The notes: generated by a model not told the origin, from the sequence alone. 64,000 nt of DNA from Candidatus Tayloriibacteriota bacterium (GCA_016215405.1 JACRJQ010000007.1:150474-214473), one strand, 5' to 3'. Positions 33,948-42,415 are shown, numbered from the stretch's first letter. Numbers and translations: made by a program.

Positions 33948-34010
33948 AGAGAATCGAACTCTCGATATCGGTTCCACAAACCGAAGTTTTACCACTAAAC
34001 TATAGCCACC
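33939..34010 (-). tRNA. tRNA-His (anticodon GTG)
   Basis: Acceptor GTGGCTA/TAGCCAC with the extra 5' G (G-1) facing discriminator C73, the His identity pair. Anticodon loop TTGTGGA, T-arm CGAGAG-type with TTCGATT loop. CCA is not encoded. Confidence 0.93.
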
Positions 34011-34132
34011 ATATTTACCGAGTCAGCCGAATCTTTATAGCAGATTTAGCCTGAAAAATCGAGGATTCGGAAGAAGAGAGGCCTTGAGTGTAAGAATTTA
34101 TGAAGACTTTCCCTCGACTCGAATTTCGGCAG

Positions 34133-34179
34133 CGCGCACAAATGAAAAGAGGCCTTGCGGCCCTTTTCATTTGTGCGCG
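34133..34179. terminator. tRNA-Leu terminator whose distal arm copies the tRNA 3' end
   Basis: A 21-bp stem with one bulged A: 34133-34154 against 34159-34179, loop TTGC. The end 34174-34179 is the tRNA-Leu discriminator and acceptor strand; the other arm carries its inverted copy. Confidence 0.75.
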
Positions 34180-34257
34180 GGAGAGGACTTGAACCTCCAT
34201 GCCTGTGAAGGCGCTACCACCTCAAGGTAGTGCGTCTGCCAATTTCGCCACCCGCGC
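34174..34257 (-). tRNA. tRNA-Leu (anticodon GAG)
   Basis: 84-nt class II tRNA. Acceptor GCGCGGG/CCCGCGC, anticodon stem CTACC/GGTAG with loop TTGAGGT (GAG), long variable arm GCCTTCACAGGC, T-loop TTCAAGT, discriminator A, no CCA. Confidence 0.93.
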
Positions 34258-34316
34258 ATTTCGAACTTGCCAAGGCATAATAGCCGAAAGCCTCCTTATT
34301 TTCAAGCTCAAAAGAA

Positions 34317-34337
34317 AAAACCCGCTTTCGCGGGGAT
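34317..34337 (-). terminator. rplS terminator
   Basis: Stem CCCGC/GCGGG with loop TTTC and a T-run on the minus strand immediately after rplS. Confidence 0.75.
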
Positions 34338-34341
34338 TTCC

Positions 34342-34773
34342 TTATTTCGCTGCGACAGGGGCTTCTGCGGCCTCCTCCTTCTTCGGCGACTTCACCACAT
34401 CGGTGTTGCCTCCCTTTACGGATCGGAGATTTCGCATCTGGCGGCGGATCTCCTTTGCTGCCTTCTCGCGGACGAAGTAGAGCTTCGAGCGGCGGACCTT
34501 CGAGCGGCGAATGATCTCGATCTCGTCTATCGTCGGGGAGTAGAGCGGGAATATCCTCTCTACGCCGATGCCGTCGACCGACTTTCGGACGGTAAACGTA
34601 GCGCCGGCCTCGTCGCCGTGCTTCCTCGAAAGGATGAGTCCCTCGAACGCCTGGAGTCGGGTCTTATCGCCTTCCTTGATCTTCTGCCATACGCGGACGG
34701 TGTCGCCGGAACGGAGCTCGAGCTTTCGGCGAGCTTCCATGTCTATAGGCGATGTGACTACTTTGCTTTCCAT
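34342..34773 (-). CDS. rplS: 50S ribosomal protein L19
   Basis: 143 aa. RSGDTVRVWQKIKEGDKTRL, QAFEGLILSRKHG, VDGIGVERIFPLYSP and RRSKVRRSKLYFVREKAAKE follow the L19 consensus. An Ala/Glu/Lys tail of about 25 residues extends beyond the usual end. Single gene between tRNA-Leu and tRNA-Val. Confidence 0.96.
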   Translation of the reverse strand: MESKVVTSPIDMEARRKLELRSGDTVRVWQKIKEGDKTRLQAFEGLILSRKHGDEAGATFTVRKSVDGIGVERIFPLYSPTIDEIEIIRRSKVRRSKLYFVREKAAKEIRRQMRNLRSVKGGNTDVVKSPKKEEAAEAPVAAK

Positions 34774-34894
34774 GAGTTTCTATTAATTAACGTGGTCGTT
34801 AATCTAACATAACGGCCCGAAATGAGCAAGAAAATCGGCGTTTTCTTGAAAATGTGGGCGAAATAGGCTATCGTTCATCTGTTTCCCGCTATAT

Positions 34895-34967
34895 GCGCCC
34901 TTAGCTCAGTTGGTAGAGCAGCTCATTTACACTGAGAAGGTCGGGGGTTCAAGTCCCTCAGGGCGCA
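34895..34967 (+). tRNA. tRNA-Val (anticodon TAC)
   Basis: Acceptor GCGCCCT/AGGGCGC, D-arm GCTC..GAGC, anticodon loop TTTACAC (TAC) on a CTCA/TGAG stem, T-loop TTCAAGT, discriminator A, no CCA. Confidence 0.94.
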
Positions 34968-35012
34968 CAAATTTGAAAAATCCTGCCAGTGGCAGGATTT
35001 TTCGTTTGTGCG
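34964..35012. terminator. tRNA-Val terminator whose distal arm copies the tRNA 3' end
   Basis: A 13-bp core (GAAAAATCCTGCC/GGCAGGATTTTTC) is extended, after a small internal loop, by CGCACAAA/TTTGTGCG. The first four bases of this extension are the tRNA-Val 3' end. Confidence 0.75.
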
Positions 35013-35164
35013 AGCCGCAGCCATATTTTCCGTTTCGGAAAATGGCGAGGCGGGGTCGCGGACGTTTCGAGCGACGGCGAGAAACGATCCGTGACCACAA
35101 ACACATCTCACGGAATCCAAAATGGAGCCCTCCCTCTTCTTTGTAGCCCCACCTCTATCTGTCG

Positions 35165-35170
35165 TATAAT
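35165..35170 (+). promoter_or_regulatory. -10 box, leaderless spacing
   Basis: A perfect TATAAT ends 6 nt before the ATG at 35177. Confidence 0.7.
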
Positions 35171-35176
35171 CTCTTC

Positions 35177-35725
35177 ATGGAACATACGCACACCAAGCAC
35201 GAAGAGAATCAGGAGATATTCATAAGGCTCGAGCACTACGACGATATCTTCTCTGACTTCGACATCCGCCCGTATTCAAAGAGAGCCCTCTCGGTCGACT
35301 TCCTCGACGAGATAAAGAGGGCTTCGCAAGACAAGGTCATCGGAGGCATCGACCTCGTGCTCCACATGCACGAGAAGGACCGCAGCGAATCCCACGAGGT
35401 TACGATCCGCGAGCGGCTCGCCGCGCATTTCAAAAAGCATCACCACCTGCTTCTAAAAGAGAAGAAAGGAGTCGTGAAGCTCGGCAGCGGCATGGTCTCG
35501 GTCGGCGTCCTCTTCATGGTCGCCGCCACCTATATCGTATTCAAGGACCCCGAGAAGAGCGCCCTTATGTCCTTTCTCCTCGTCTTTCTCGAACCGGCCG
35601 CATGGTTCCTCCTCTGGGAAGGCATGGATCAGATCATCTTCAAATCGAAAGGGATAAACCCCGAATTGGATTTCTATCGCAAGATGTCCGACTCGCACGT
35701 GCGAGTGCATTTCAAGTCCTACTAG
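35177..35725 (+). CDS. Uncharacterised two-helix membrane protein
   Basis: 182 aa. A soluble N-terminal region with YDDIFSDFDIRPYSKRALSV and a long charged helix (about 55-95) is followed by two membrane helices (about 103-122 and 131-150). A C-terminal amphipathic tail follows. No family is recognised. It overlaps the convergent HEGSH gene by 4 nt. Confidence 0.7.
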   Translation: MEHTHTKHEENQEIFIRLEHYDDIFSDFDIRPYSKRALSVDFLDEIKRASQDKVIGGIDLVLHMHEKDRSESHEVTIRERLAAHFKKHHHLLLKEKKGVVKLGSGMVSVGVLFMVAATYIVFKDPEKSALMSFLLVFLEPAAWFLLWEGMDQIIFKSKGINPELDFYRKMSDSHVRVHFKSY

Positions 35726-36354
35726 AAGGCCTTCCCCGCGAGGCGTAGAACATAGAGGCAGGCGATGAGAGCCGCCTGCACGATGATTCCTGCCATAATG
35801 AGACTTAGCGCGAAGAGGCCTATCTGAGCGAGGGCGGGCACCGGTATAAAAAAGAGGATGACGAGAGCGGGCCAGATATTCTTTATGTCTCGCGTCGACG
35901 GCCCGATCATCGCCCCTACGTTCAAAAGAAGGAGCGCGAGGGCCCAGCTCTGCCATTCATAGATCCGCATCTGGCCCAGAAGCTCTAGAGGCTCCCGCAA
36001 CAGGGATCTCCAATCGAGGACGGCCTCAAAAGAGAAGTGGCCGCCGAGGACGAATCGGTTGACGAGAAACAAGAAGAGGAGCCCGCCGAAGAGAGGGGCG
36101 ATGGAGATGAGCGTGCTTCCTATGAGAGGCAATTTCGGCTTGCCGTGCGTCACGTGCGGCTGCGCGGAAAAGACCTGAAATTCGGATATCTTTGCGCCCG
36201 TAAGGAGGCAAAGGACGGCGTGCGATCCTTCATGGACGAACGCGCCGAGATAGTAGAGAAGCCTCGTAAGGGCAGAATCGAGGAATCTCCAATTGAGCCA
36301 ATTGCTCGCATAGCCTGCAAGGACGACGAGGAGGATGACTAACCCGGAGCTCAT
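35722..36354 (-). CDS. M50-like membrane metalloprotease
   Basis: 210 aa with about five hydrophobic segments. FVHEGSHAVLCLLTGAKISE (about 39-58) carries HExxH, and HVTHGKPKLPLIGSTLISIA follows as in YwhC/M50-type proteins with an adjacent beta-hairpin. The distal NxxPxxxxDG motif is not seen, so zinc coordination may differ from true site-2 proteases. Substrate unknown. Confidence 0.7.
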   Translation of the reverse strand: MSSGLVILLVVLAGYASNWLNWRFLDSALTRLLYYLGAFVHEGSHAVLCLLTGAKISEFQVFSAQPHVTHGKPKLPLIGSTLISIAPLFGGLLFLFLVNRFVLGGHFSFEAVLDWRSLLREPLELLGQMRIYEWQSWALALLLLNVGAMIGPSTRDIKNIWPALVILFFIPVPALAQIGLFALSLIMAGIIVQAALIACLYVLRLAGKAF

Positions 36355-36399
36355 GATGGCTTTAGGATATCACAGGAGCAACCCCTCGCTTTTTCGGCA

Positions 36400-36405
36400 T
36401 ATAAT
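36400..36405 (+). promoter_or_regulatory. -10 box, leaderless spacing
   Basis: A perfect TATAAT ends 6 nt before the ATG at 36412. Confidence 0.7.
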
Positions 36406-36411
36406 AGAGCT

Positions 36412-37326
36412 ATGAAAAAAGCGATCATCGTACTTGCGTTATCAGCCGCTTTCACGGCTTCGGTCCAAGCTGCCTGCGTCGATATCGCCACAGATCTCGG
36501 CCCCAGGTCGGAAGGCGCCTCCGTCACCAGCCTGCAGAATCTCCTAAAGGATTCCGGATATCTCTCGGCGACGCCCAACGGCTACTTCGGGCCCGCGACA
36601 GAGGCGGCGGTGAAGAAATTCCAATCGGCGAACGGAATAAGCCCGACGGGATTCGTAGGGCCCTCGACCCGCGCGAAGATAAAATCCTCGACATGCTCCG
36701 CGTCACAGGCCGGTCAGGCGCCTCAAGGCTCTTCCTCGAAGCCGTACGGCGTGACGTCGCCTAGAGCCGGAGAAGCGCTCTCCATAGGCAAGAGCCATAA
36801 GGTCTCCTGGGCGACGGAGATAAAGTCGGATTACAGCATCATCCTCGAGGACGACAAAGGCGTCGCCCAGGGCTTTATCACCTCGAACCAGGTAGGAGGC
36901 AAGAGCTTCACATGGAAGGTCGGCAAGCTCTCGACCGCAAGCGGCGACAAGAACGCCCTGCCCGGGACGTACCGCATCCGCATCCAAAAGACCTCTTCGG
37001 GGGCGACAGCCGACGACGAGACGAGCGGATATTTCACGATAGCCGCGCAAGGCCTCACGGTATCGAGCATCCTGCCTTCGACCGTGGCGCCCGACTCGAA
37101 TTCCGTCGTCGTCCTGTATGGATCCGGGTTCACGGCTTCGACGTTCGTCTACCTCGATGGCATAAGGAACATACAGACATCGCGGCTCTTCGTCTCTCCG
37201 GACGGAAAAGTCATCGTATTCGCCCTTCCCGAAGGGGTATCCTCAGGCGCGCACTACATCTCGCTTAAGAACGGATACGAGAGCGTCGAGAACGCCGGCC
37301 GCATACGCGTAGAAGAGAGAGACTAG
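36412..37326 (+). CDS. Secreted peptidoglycan-binding protein with IPT/TIG domain
   Basis: 304 aa. Signal peptide (1-20), PG_binding_1 domain (about 28-93: TSLQNLLKDSGYLSATPNGY, FGPATEAAVKKFQSANG), a Ser-rich linker, an Ig-like beta domain (about 110-215: SHKVSWATEIKSDYSIIL, PGTYRIRI) and a C-terminal IPT/TIG-like domain (SSILPSTVAPDSNSVVVLYG, SGAHYISLKNG). A wall-bound surface protein, plausibly adhesive. Confidence 0.85.
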   Translation: MKKAIIVLALSAAFTASVQAACVDIATDLGPRSEGASVTSLQNLLKDSGYLSATPNGYFGPATEAAVKKFQSANGISPTGFVGPSTRAKIKSSTCSASQAGQAPQGSSSKPYGVTSPRAGEALSIGKSHKVSWATEIKSDYSIILEDDKGVAQGFITSNQVGGKSFTWKVGKLSTASGDKNALPGTYRIRIQKTSSGATADDETSGYFTIAAQGLTVSSILPSTVAPDSNSVVVLYGSGFTASTFVYLDGIRNIQTSRLFVSPDGKVIVFALPEGVSSGAHYISLKNGYESVENAGRIRVEERD

Positions 37327-37385
37327 CGCGTCTGCCTGGCTATAGAGCCGGGCTTCGTTTAGGATAGAAGGCCTCTAGCATAAGA

Positions 37386-37391
37386 TATAAT
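37386..37391 (+). promoter_or_regulatory. -10 box, leaderless spacing
   Basis: A perfect TATAAT ends 6 nt before the ATG at 37398. Confidence 0.7.
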
Positions 37392-37397
37392 CACCCC

Positions 37398-37865
37398 ATG
37401 GAAACCAACACCCCCACGGCGAACAAGAGCTCGAAGAACGCATATATAGCGGGCGCAGCGATCGTCGCTATAGCTATAGCGGCCGGGCTCTACATCGTCC
37501 GCCAGAACAGCTTCTGCTTCGATTTCGCCTACGACACGCAGTTCGGAGACAAGAAAGACTTCGCGAAAGCATCGAACGAGGCCTTCATGGGCCCCGGAGG
37601 GAGCCTTTACTACATCCCAGAGAACCCCGCTCTCCAGAAAGCGCTCGAGAAGGAAGGCTTCTTCATAGACGAGCTCGAGAAGACGGGAGGCAACGTATAC
37701 CTCACGTCGTTCTTCGGACCGACGACCCAGACGGCTGTCAAAGCGTTCCAAGAGAGATACGATCTCGCCCCGACGGGAGAAGTCGACAACAACATGATAG
37801 ACGTGCTGCGAGAGAGATACGGGTGCACGGCAAAGCCCGAGCCGACACCGGCTCCAGAGGTATAG
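37398..37865 (+). CDS. Membrane-anchored peptidoglycan-binding protein
   Basis: 155 aa. One N-terminal membrane helix (about 15-34) is followed by a PG_binding_1 domain with an insertion: NPALQKALEKEGFFIDELEK, TSFFGPTTQTAVKAFQERYD and PTGEVDNNMIDVLRERYGC. Two cysteines (about 40 and 144) could pair outside the cell. Third peptidoglycan-binding protein of the window. Confidence 0.8.
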   Translation: METNTPTANKSSKNAYIAGAAIVAIAIAAGLYIVRQNSFCFDFAYDTQFGDKKDFAKASNEAFMGPGGSLYYIPENPALQKALEKEGFFIDELEKTGGNVYLTSFFGPTTQTAVKAFQERYDLAPTGEVDNNMIDVLRERYGCTAKPEPTPAPEV

Positions 37866-37871
37866 CGAGAG

Positions 37872-37894
37872 AGCCCGGCGAGCCGGGCTTTTTT
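37872..37894 (+). terminator. Terminator
   Basis: Stem AGCCCGGC/GCCGGGCT followed by a T-run, shortly after the peptidoglycan-binding gene. Confidence 0.75.
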
Positions 37895-37910
37895 GTTCGT
37901 CCTTTTCGCC

Positions 37911-37916
37911 TATAAT
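37911..37916 (+). promoter_or_regulatory. -10 box, leaderless spacing
   Basis: A perfect TATAAT ends 6 nt before the ATG at 37923. This selects that ATG over an upstream in-frame TTG. Confidence 0.7.
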
Positions 37917-37922
37917 GTCCCT

Positions 37923-39011
37923 ATGCTCGAACGCGCGAAAAAATTCATGCTCCGCTACGAGAGGTACGTATCCCCCGTCACGCTCGTGCTCGGCTTCGCG
38001 TTCGACTCGATCATGCTCAAACGGATAGACCTCTTCTTCTCGAATGCCCTCCTCATCTCGTATCTATTCATCGCATCGGTCTGCATAATATTCCTTAACG
38101 TACGAGAGACGAGAAGGACGAAGCCTGAGATCGAGCACTCCGAGACGATGCATATCGCGCTCCTCTTCATGATGCAGTTCTCGATCGGAGGCCTTTTCTC
38201 GGCCTCATTCCTCTTCTATTCAAAATCGGGGACGATCATTGCGAGCTGGCCTTTCCTCCTCCTTATATTCGCCTACGTAATAGGCAACGAGCTCCTCCGA
38301 AAGAATTACGTGAGGCTCGGCTTCCAGGTCACCGTATTCTTCACCGCCCTCTTCTCTTTCCTCATCTTCTTCTTGCCGGTCATACTCGGGGCCATGGGCG
38401 ACGCGATATTCATGCTTTCAGGCATCGCATCCCTCGTCCTCACCGGGCTCTTCTATTACGTCCTCTCGTGGTTCGCGCCTGAACGGGCGACGAAAGGCGC
38501 GCCTCTGGCGATCCTCTCCATACTATCGGTATTCGCCGTCATAAACGCGCTCTACTTCTCGAACTTGATACCTCCGATCCCCCTCTCTCTGCGCGACGTC
38601 GGCGTCTACAGGTCGGTCTCGAAGATCTCGGAGGGGGCATACGAGGTCATGGGCGAAAAGCAGGGAAAGTCTTGGATCCTCTCGCGGAAGACCGTGGTGC
38701 ACATGACTCCCGGCGAGCCGCTCTACGCCCTCACGTCCGTCTTCGCGCCCACATCGCTTACGACCGAGATCAGGCATGTCTGGCGGCACTTCGATGGCGA
38801 CAGGGGCGAATGGATCGTAGCGAGCGATATACTGCTTTCTATAAAGGGCGGGCGCGAAGGGGGCTTCCGCACCTATTCGGTGAAGAAAAACGTCTTTCCG
38901 GGCACCTGGCGCCTCGACGTCGAGACGGTGCGAGGGCAGCTTATAGGCAGATTCCCGTTCGAGATACGCCTATCCACAGGCGAGGAGAAGCTCTTTACAG
39001 AGACTAAATAG
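37923..39011 (+). CDS. DUF2914 membrane protein
   Basis: 362 aa. Eight or so membrane helices (about 20-240) are followed by a C-terminal extracytoplasmic domain matching DUF2914: LYALTSVFAPTSLTTEIRHVW, EWIVASDILLSIKGGREGG and PGTWRLDVETVRGQLIGR. Function unknown; this fusion is common in Patescibacteria. Confidence 0.85.
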   Translation: MLERAKKFMLRYERYVSPVTLVLGFAFDSIMLKRIDLFFSNALLISYLFIASVCIIFLNVRETRRTKPEIEHSETMHIALLFMMQFSIGGLFSASFLFYSKSGTIIASWPFLLLIFAYVIGNELLRKNYVRLGFQVTVFFTALFSFLIFFLPVILGAMGDAIFMLSGIASLVLTGLFYYVLSWFAPERATKGAPLAILSILSVFAVINALYFSNLIPPIPLSLRDVGVYRSVSKISEGAYEVMGEKQGKSWILSRKTVVHMTPGEPLYALTSVFAPTSLTTEIRHVWRHFDGDRGEWIVASDILLSIKGGREGGFRTYSVKKNVFPGTWRLDVETVRGQLIGRFPFEIRLSTGEEKLFTETK

Positions 39012-39085
39012 AGCCCTTGTAGAGCCGAAATATCGTGCTACAATGGCAAAACATTGCTCCGGCAATATCTTTATAACCAACCCAT

Positions 39086-39742
39086 ATGAATAAAAAAGGA
39101 ATCATCGCTCTCGTCGTTATCATCGTCCTCGCCATCGTAGGCTATATGGTATGGGGAGGAAGCGAGACGACCGTTAATAACGAGCCTGCAGGAGGCTCGA
39201 ATGAGCCGATCGAGGTGCCTGAGGGCGTCTCTAAGGACGACTTCGCGCCTGTCACAAAGGATACGACCGATACGTCGCTCATCGGCAGGCTCAAGGTCGC
39301 GTCCGTAGCCGCAGCAGAGACCGGGACCCGCGTCGCTCTCGCCAACGGAAAGGCTTCCTTCTCTGAGGGAGACGTGAAAGGCACGATCACCCTCGGCGAT
39401 GTCGCCGTCGAAAAGGAGGTTGGGGGAACGAAATACGTCATCGCCGACCTCGCGGTCAACTCAGGAGGCAGCGGCACGTTCAAATACGTCGTCCTCTTCG
39501 AGGACAGCAAGAACGTCCTCACCGACAAGTCCTATGCGATCATCGGCGACCGAGTCTCCATCACGGGTATCCGAGGCGACGTCGTCTCTGACGCTTCTGG
39601 CAAGGCTCAGCTCATCGTATCCGTCTCGTATCTCGCCCACGACCAGGGAGAGCCTCTCTCTTCGAAGCCTTCCGTCCCTCGCACGAAGATCCTCGTCGTA
39701 GAGAACGGCATGTTCAATCCGGCAAAGGAGATAAACATCTAG
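39086..39742 (+). CDS. Uncharacterised membrane-anchored protein
   Basis: 218 aa. One N-terminal membrane helix (about 5-23), an acidic linker, then a beta-rich domain (about 65-200) with TRVALANGKASFSEGDVKGT and KYVIADLAVNSGGSGTFKYV, reminiscent of DUF4352-like immunoprotective beta-sandwiches. TATAAC lies 8 nt before the ATG. No function assigned. Confidence 0.65.
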   Translation: MNKKGIIALVVIIVLAIVGYMVWGGSETTVNNEPAGGSNEPIEVPEGVSKDDFAPVTKDTTDTSLIGRLKVASVAAAETGTRVALANGKASFSEGDVKGTITLGDVAVEKEVGGTKYVIADLAVNSGGSGTFKYVVLFEDSKNVLTDKSYAIIGDRVSITGIRGDVVSDASGKAQLIVSVSYLAHDQGEPLSSKPSVPRTKILVVENGMFNPAKEINI

Positions 39743-39753
39743 TCGAAGCATCC

Positions 39754-39780
39754 AAAGCGCCGCCCTCTGGCGGCGCTTTT
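39754..39780 (+). terminator. Terminator
   Basis: Stem AAAGCGCCGCC/GGCGGCGCTTT with loop CTCT and a T-run. Confidence 0.8.
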
Positions 39781-39786
39781 CTTTGG

Positions 39787-39792
39787 TAGAAT
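39787..39792 (+). promoter_or_regulatory. -10 box, near-leaderless spacing
   Basis: TAGAAT ends 8 nt before the ATG at 39801. Confidence 0.5.
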
Positions 39793-39800
39793 AGGGATCG

Positions 39801-40352
39801 ATGAAAAAACACAACCGAAGGCTCCTTCTCGACGGGATCGTCGTCGCTGTAAGCATCGCGGTCGCTATCGCCATAGCGAAGAGTCCCTATATCGATCTGC
39901 TCGTCTCATGGACCGACGGCTACTACGTGCTCACGGCTTTCGTCGCCGGCCTCTTCTTCACGTCGGCGTTCACCACGGCGCCAGCGATAGCCGTCCTCGC
40001 CAAGCTCTCCTTGGCATATCCTCCTGGAGCGGTAGCTATAATAGGAGGCATCGGAGCCCTCCTCGGAGACCTCCTCATATTCGCTTTCATAAAGGGCCAC
40101 ATCCGCGAAGACGTGAGGTATTTCCTCGCCAAGGCGAAGACGAAGAGGATACGCCACATCCTCGAGCATCGCTTCGCCCGATGGTCCCTCGCGTTCGTAG
40201 GCGCGATAATAATCGCCTCGCCGCTGCCTGACGAGCTCGGCCTCGCGATGATGGGGCTCTCCGACGTAAGGACGAGCCGATTCGTCCCCATATCCCTCGC
40301 TTTCAATACCCTAGGGATACTCCTTATTGCATTCATAGCTCATTCCATTTAA
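39801..40352 (+). CDS. Uncharacterised polytopic membrane protein
   Basis: 183 aa with about five helices. The C-terminal half (IIIASPLPDELGLAMMGLSD, then FVPISLAFNTLGILLIAFIA) recalls small VTT/DedA-like or exporter-like proteins, but the DedA signature is absent. It is 9 nt upstream of queA. Confidence 0.6.
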   Translation: MKKHNRRLLLDGIVVAVSIAVAIAIAKSPYIDLLVSWTDGYYVLTAFVAGLFFTSAFTTAPAIAVLAKLSLAYPPGAVAIIGGIGALLGDLLIFAFIKGHIREDVRYFLAKAKTKRIRHILEHRFARWSLAFVGAIIIASPLPDELGLAMMGLSDVRTSRFVPISLAFNTLGILLIAFIAHSI

Positions 40353-40361
40353 TCTGTCGGT

Positions 40362-41420
40362 GTGAAAAAGACGAGCGCTCTCCCGCAATACTCATATTCC
40401 CTTCCAGAAGGGTTCATAGCACGCGAGCCGGCGTCTCCTCGCGATTCGGCAAAGCTCCTTTCATATGACTCGAAGACGGGCCGCATAGCCGACCTGGTGT
40501 TCAGAGACCTCGCGGAAACGCTCCCGTCGGGCGCTCTGCTGGTCATAAACGAGACTCGAGTCGTCCCCGCCCGAGTAACCCTCGCGAAAAAGACCGGCGG
40601 AAAGGTGGAGATCCTCTTCTACGTAAATTCGTGGGACGGAAAGACCGCTGTCATCGAAGGGATATCCGACAGGAAGCTCTCGGTCGGAGACCGGCTCTTC
40701 CTCGACGGAAAAGAGCTCTGCGCCGTCGCCTCTCAAAGCGAGAATGTCTTCAGCTTCTCGCTTTCCATATCCCCCGCAAAGCTCCTCTCGACGCTCGAAG
40801 AGAAGGGCGCGATGCCGATCCCGAAGTACATAAAGGGCTCGCCCCTTTCGGAGAGAGACCTCAAAGAGAGATACCAGACGACCTTCGCCAAGAATCCCGG
40901 ATCAGTCGCCGCCCCGACCGCGTCACTTCACTTCACCCCCGAGCTCTTCGAAAGGCTGGCAAAGAGAGGGATAGAGGTATGCCGCCTCACTCTCCACGTC
41001 GGAGCAGGGACGTTCTCGCCCGTGACAGAGCGAGAGATGTCCTCCGGAAGGCTCCATCGCGAGCGCTTCATCGTACCCAGAGCGACCTTCGATGCGATCG
41101 TCCGGGCGAAGAAAGAAGGCAGGGCGGTCATACCCGTAGGCACGACCGCCCTGCGCGCGATAGAGTCCATCGACCTCGACCAACAGGCGACGGAGGACAT
41201 CGCGTCGTCTACGGACATATTCATCCGAAAGCCGTATGCGTTCCGGGTCGCAGACGGCCTCGTAACGAATTTCCACGTACCCGAATCCTCACTCATGTGC
41301 CTCGTCGACGCGCTCCTCGAATCCAAAAAAGCGCCGCATGACATACTCGATCTCTATCGGCACGCGATACACGAGAAATATAGGTTCTTCTCGTTCGGCG
41401 ACGGGATGCTCATAACCTAG
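40362..41420 (+). CDS. queA: tRNA preQ1(34) S-adenosylmethionine ribosyltransferase-isomerase
   Basis: Makes epoxyqueuosine in tRNA from preQ1 and SAM. The 352-residue protein with a GTG start has SLPEGFIAREPASPRDSAKL, VINETRVVPARV, GKVEILFY, GAMPIPKYIK, ERYQTTFAKNPGSVAAPTAS, LHVGAGTFSPV and TNFHVPESSLMCLV, all QueA hallmarks. The rest of the queuosine pathway is not in the window. Confidence 0.96.
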   Translation: MKKTSALPQYSYSLPEGFIAREPASPRDSAKLLSYDSKTGRIADLVFRDLAETLPSGALLVINETRVVPARVTLAKKTGGKVEILFYVNSWDGKTAVIEGISDRKLSVGDRLFLDGKELCAVASQSENVFSFSLSISPAKLLSTLEEKGAMPIPKYIKGSPLSERDLKERYQTTFAKNPGSVAAPTASLHFTPELFERLAKRGIEVCRLTLHVGAGTFSPVTEREMSSGRLHRERFIVPRATFDAIVRAKKEGRAVIPVGTTALRAIESIDLDQQATEDIASSTDIFIRKPYAFRVADGLVTNFHVPESSLMCLVDALLESKKAPHDILDLYRHAIHEKYRFFSFGDGMLIT

Positions 41421-41516
41421 GCAAAGCCAGGAAGCCTCTCTTTGTTGAGGGAGCGCGACCGAGAAAGCGCCGCAAGGCCCCCCTCCACGAGCGATGACAA
41501 TCGCTCTCTCGAATGC

Positions 41517-41522
41517 TAAAGT
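41517..41522 (+). promoter_or_regulatory. Extended -10 box of folD (leaderless spacing)
   Basis: TGC-TAAAGT: an extended TG motif with a -10 hexamer ending 7 nt before the ATG at 41530. Confidence 0.5.
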
Positions 41523-41529
41523 CATTCAC

Positions 41530-42405
41530 ATGCCACTTATCCTCGATGGAAAAAAAGCCCGAGACTCCTACAAGAGCCGTCTCATAGAGCGCGTAGGCGC
41601 CCTTTCCTGCACGCCGACCCTTGCCCTCGTCCAGATCGGCGACAATAGAGAGTCGACTATATATATCGAGCAAAAGAAGAAGTTCGGACAAACGATAGGC
41701 GCGCACACCGAGCACATCCATCTCCCCGAGAACGCCACGGAGAATTCGATCTCGTCGCGCATCCTCGCCCTCAACAGGAGAGACGACGTCCACGGCATCA
41801 TCATCCAGCTCCCTCTGCCGGCGCACCTCGACAGGCTTTCCCTTATAAACCTGATAGATCCTGAAAAGGACGTCGACGGGCTGACCGACGAGAACCAGAG
41901 GCTCCTCGAAGAAGGGACCCCTCGACACATCCCCGCGACGGCAAAAGGAGTCTCGCTCCTCCTCGATTTCTACGGCATCTCTCCCGCGGGTAAAAAGGCC
42001 GTCGTCTTCGGCAGGTCGAGGCTCGTCGGACACCCGGCCGCAAAGCTCCTCGAAATGAAGGGCGCGGACGTGTCCGTCTGCCATTCAAAGACAGAGGATC
42101 CGGAAAAGATATCAAAAACGGCGAACATCCTCGTGGTCGCCGTAGGCAAGCCAGGTCTTATCGGCGCGAGGCACGTCAAAGAGGGCGCCGTCGTGATCGA
42201 CGTGGGCATCAATTCCGTATCCGGAGCAAAGCTCGAAGAGGAGATTCCCAAGAGAAAGATCGTAGGCGACGTCGATTTCGAGGCCGTGCAGAGCCTCGCC
42301 TCGGCCATATCGCCGGTGCCAGGAGGCGTCGGTCCGATGACGGTTCTCTCATTATTTGATAATCTTATATCCTCGGCGGAAAAGTCCTGCCCGAGGCAGC
42401 GCTAA
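41530..42405 (+). CDS. folD: Methylenetetrahydrofolate dehydrogenase/cyclohydrolase
   Basis: Bifunctional one-carbon enzyme of 291 aa. Substrate site ESTIYIEQKKKFGQTIG (Tyr and catalytic Lys of YxxxK), GIIIQLPLPAHL, DPEKDVDGLT, the NADP site FGRSRLVGHPAAKLL, VIDVGIN, and the C-terminal SPVPGGVGPMTVLSL. The start MPLILDGKKARD is preferred over the 12-residue longer frame. Confidence 0.96.
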   Translation: MPLILDGKKARDSYKSRLIERVGALSCTPTLALVQIGDNRESTIYIEQKKKFGQTIGAHTEHIHLPENATENSISSRILALNRRDDVHGIIIQLPLPAHLDRLSLINLIDPEKDVDGLTDENQRLLEEGTPRHIPATAKGVSLLLDFYGISPAGKKAVVFGRSRLVGHPAAKLLEMKGADVSVCHSKTEDPEKISKTANILVVAVGKPGLIGARHVKEGAVVIDVGINSVSGAKLEEEIPKRKIVGDVDFEAVQSLASAISPVPGGVGPMTVLSLFDNLISSAEKSCPRQR

Positions 42406-42415
42406 ATTACAAGAA

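Noticed and set aside
34895..34967. tRNA-Val region as a second integration site for the island.
   Set aside because: No direct repeat of its 3' end elsewhere was found; the only copy is the inverted one within its own terminator.
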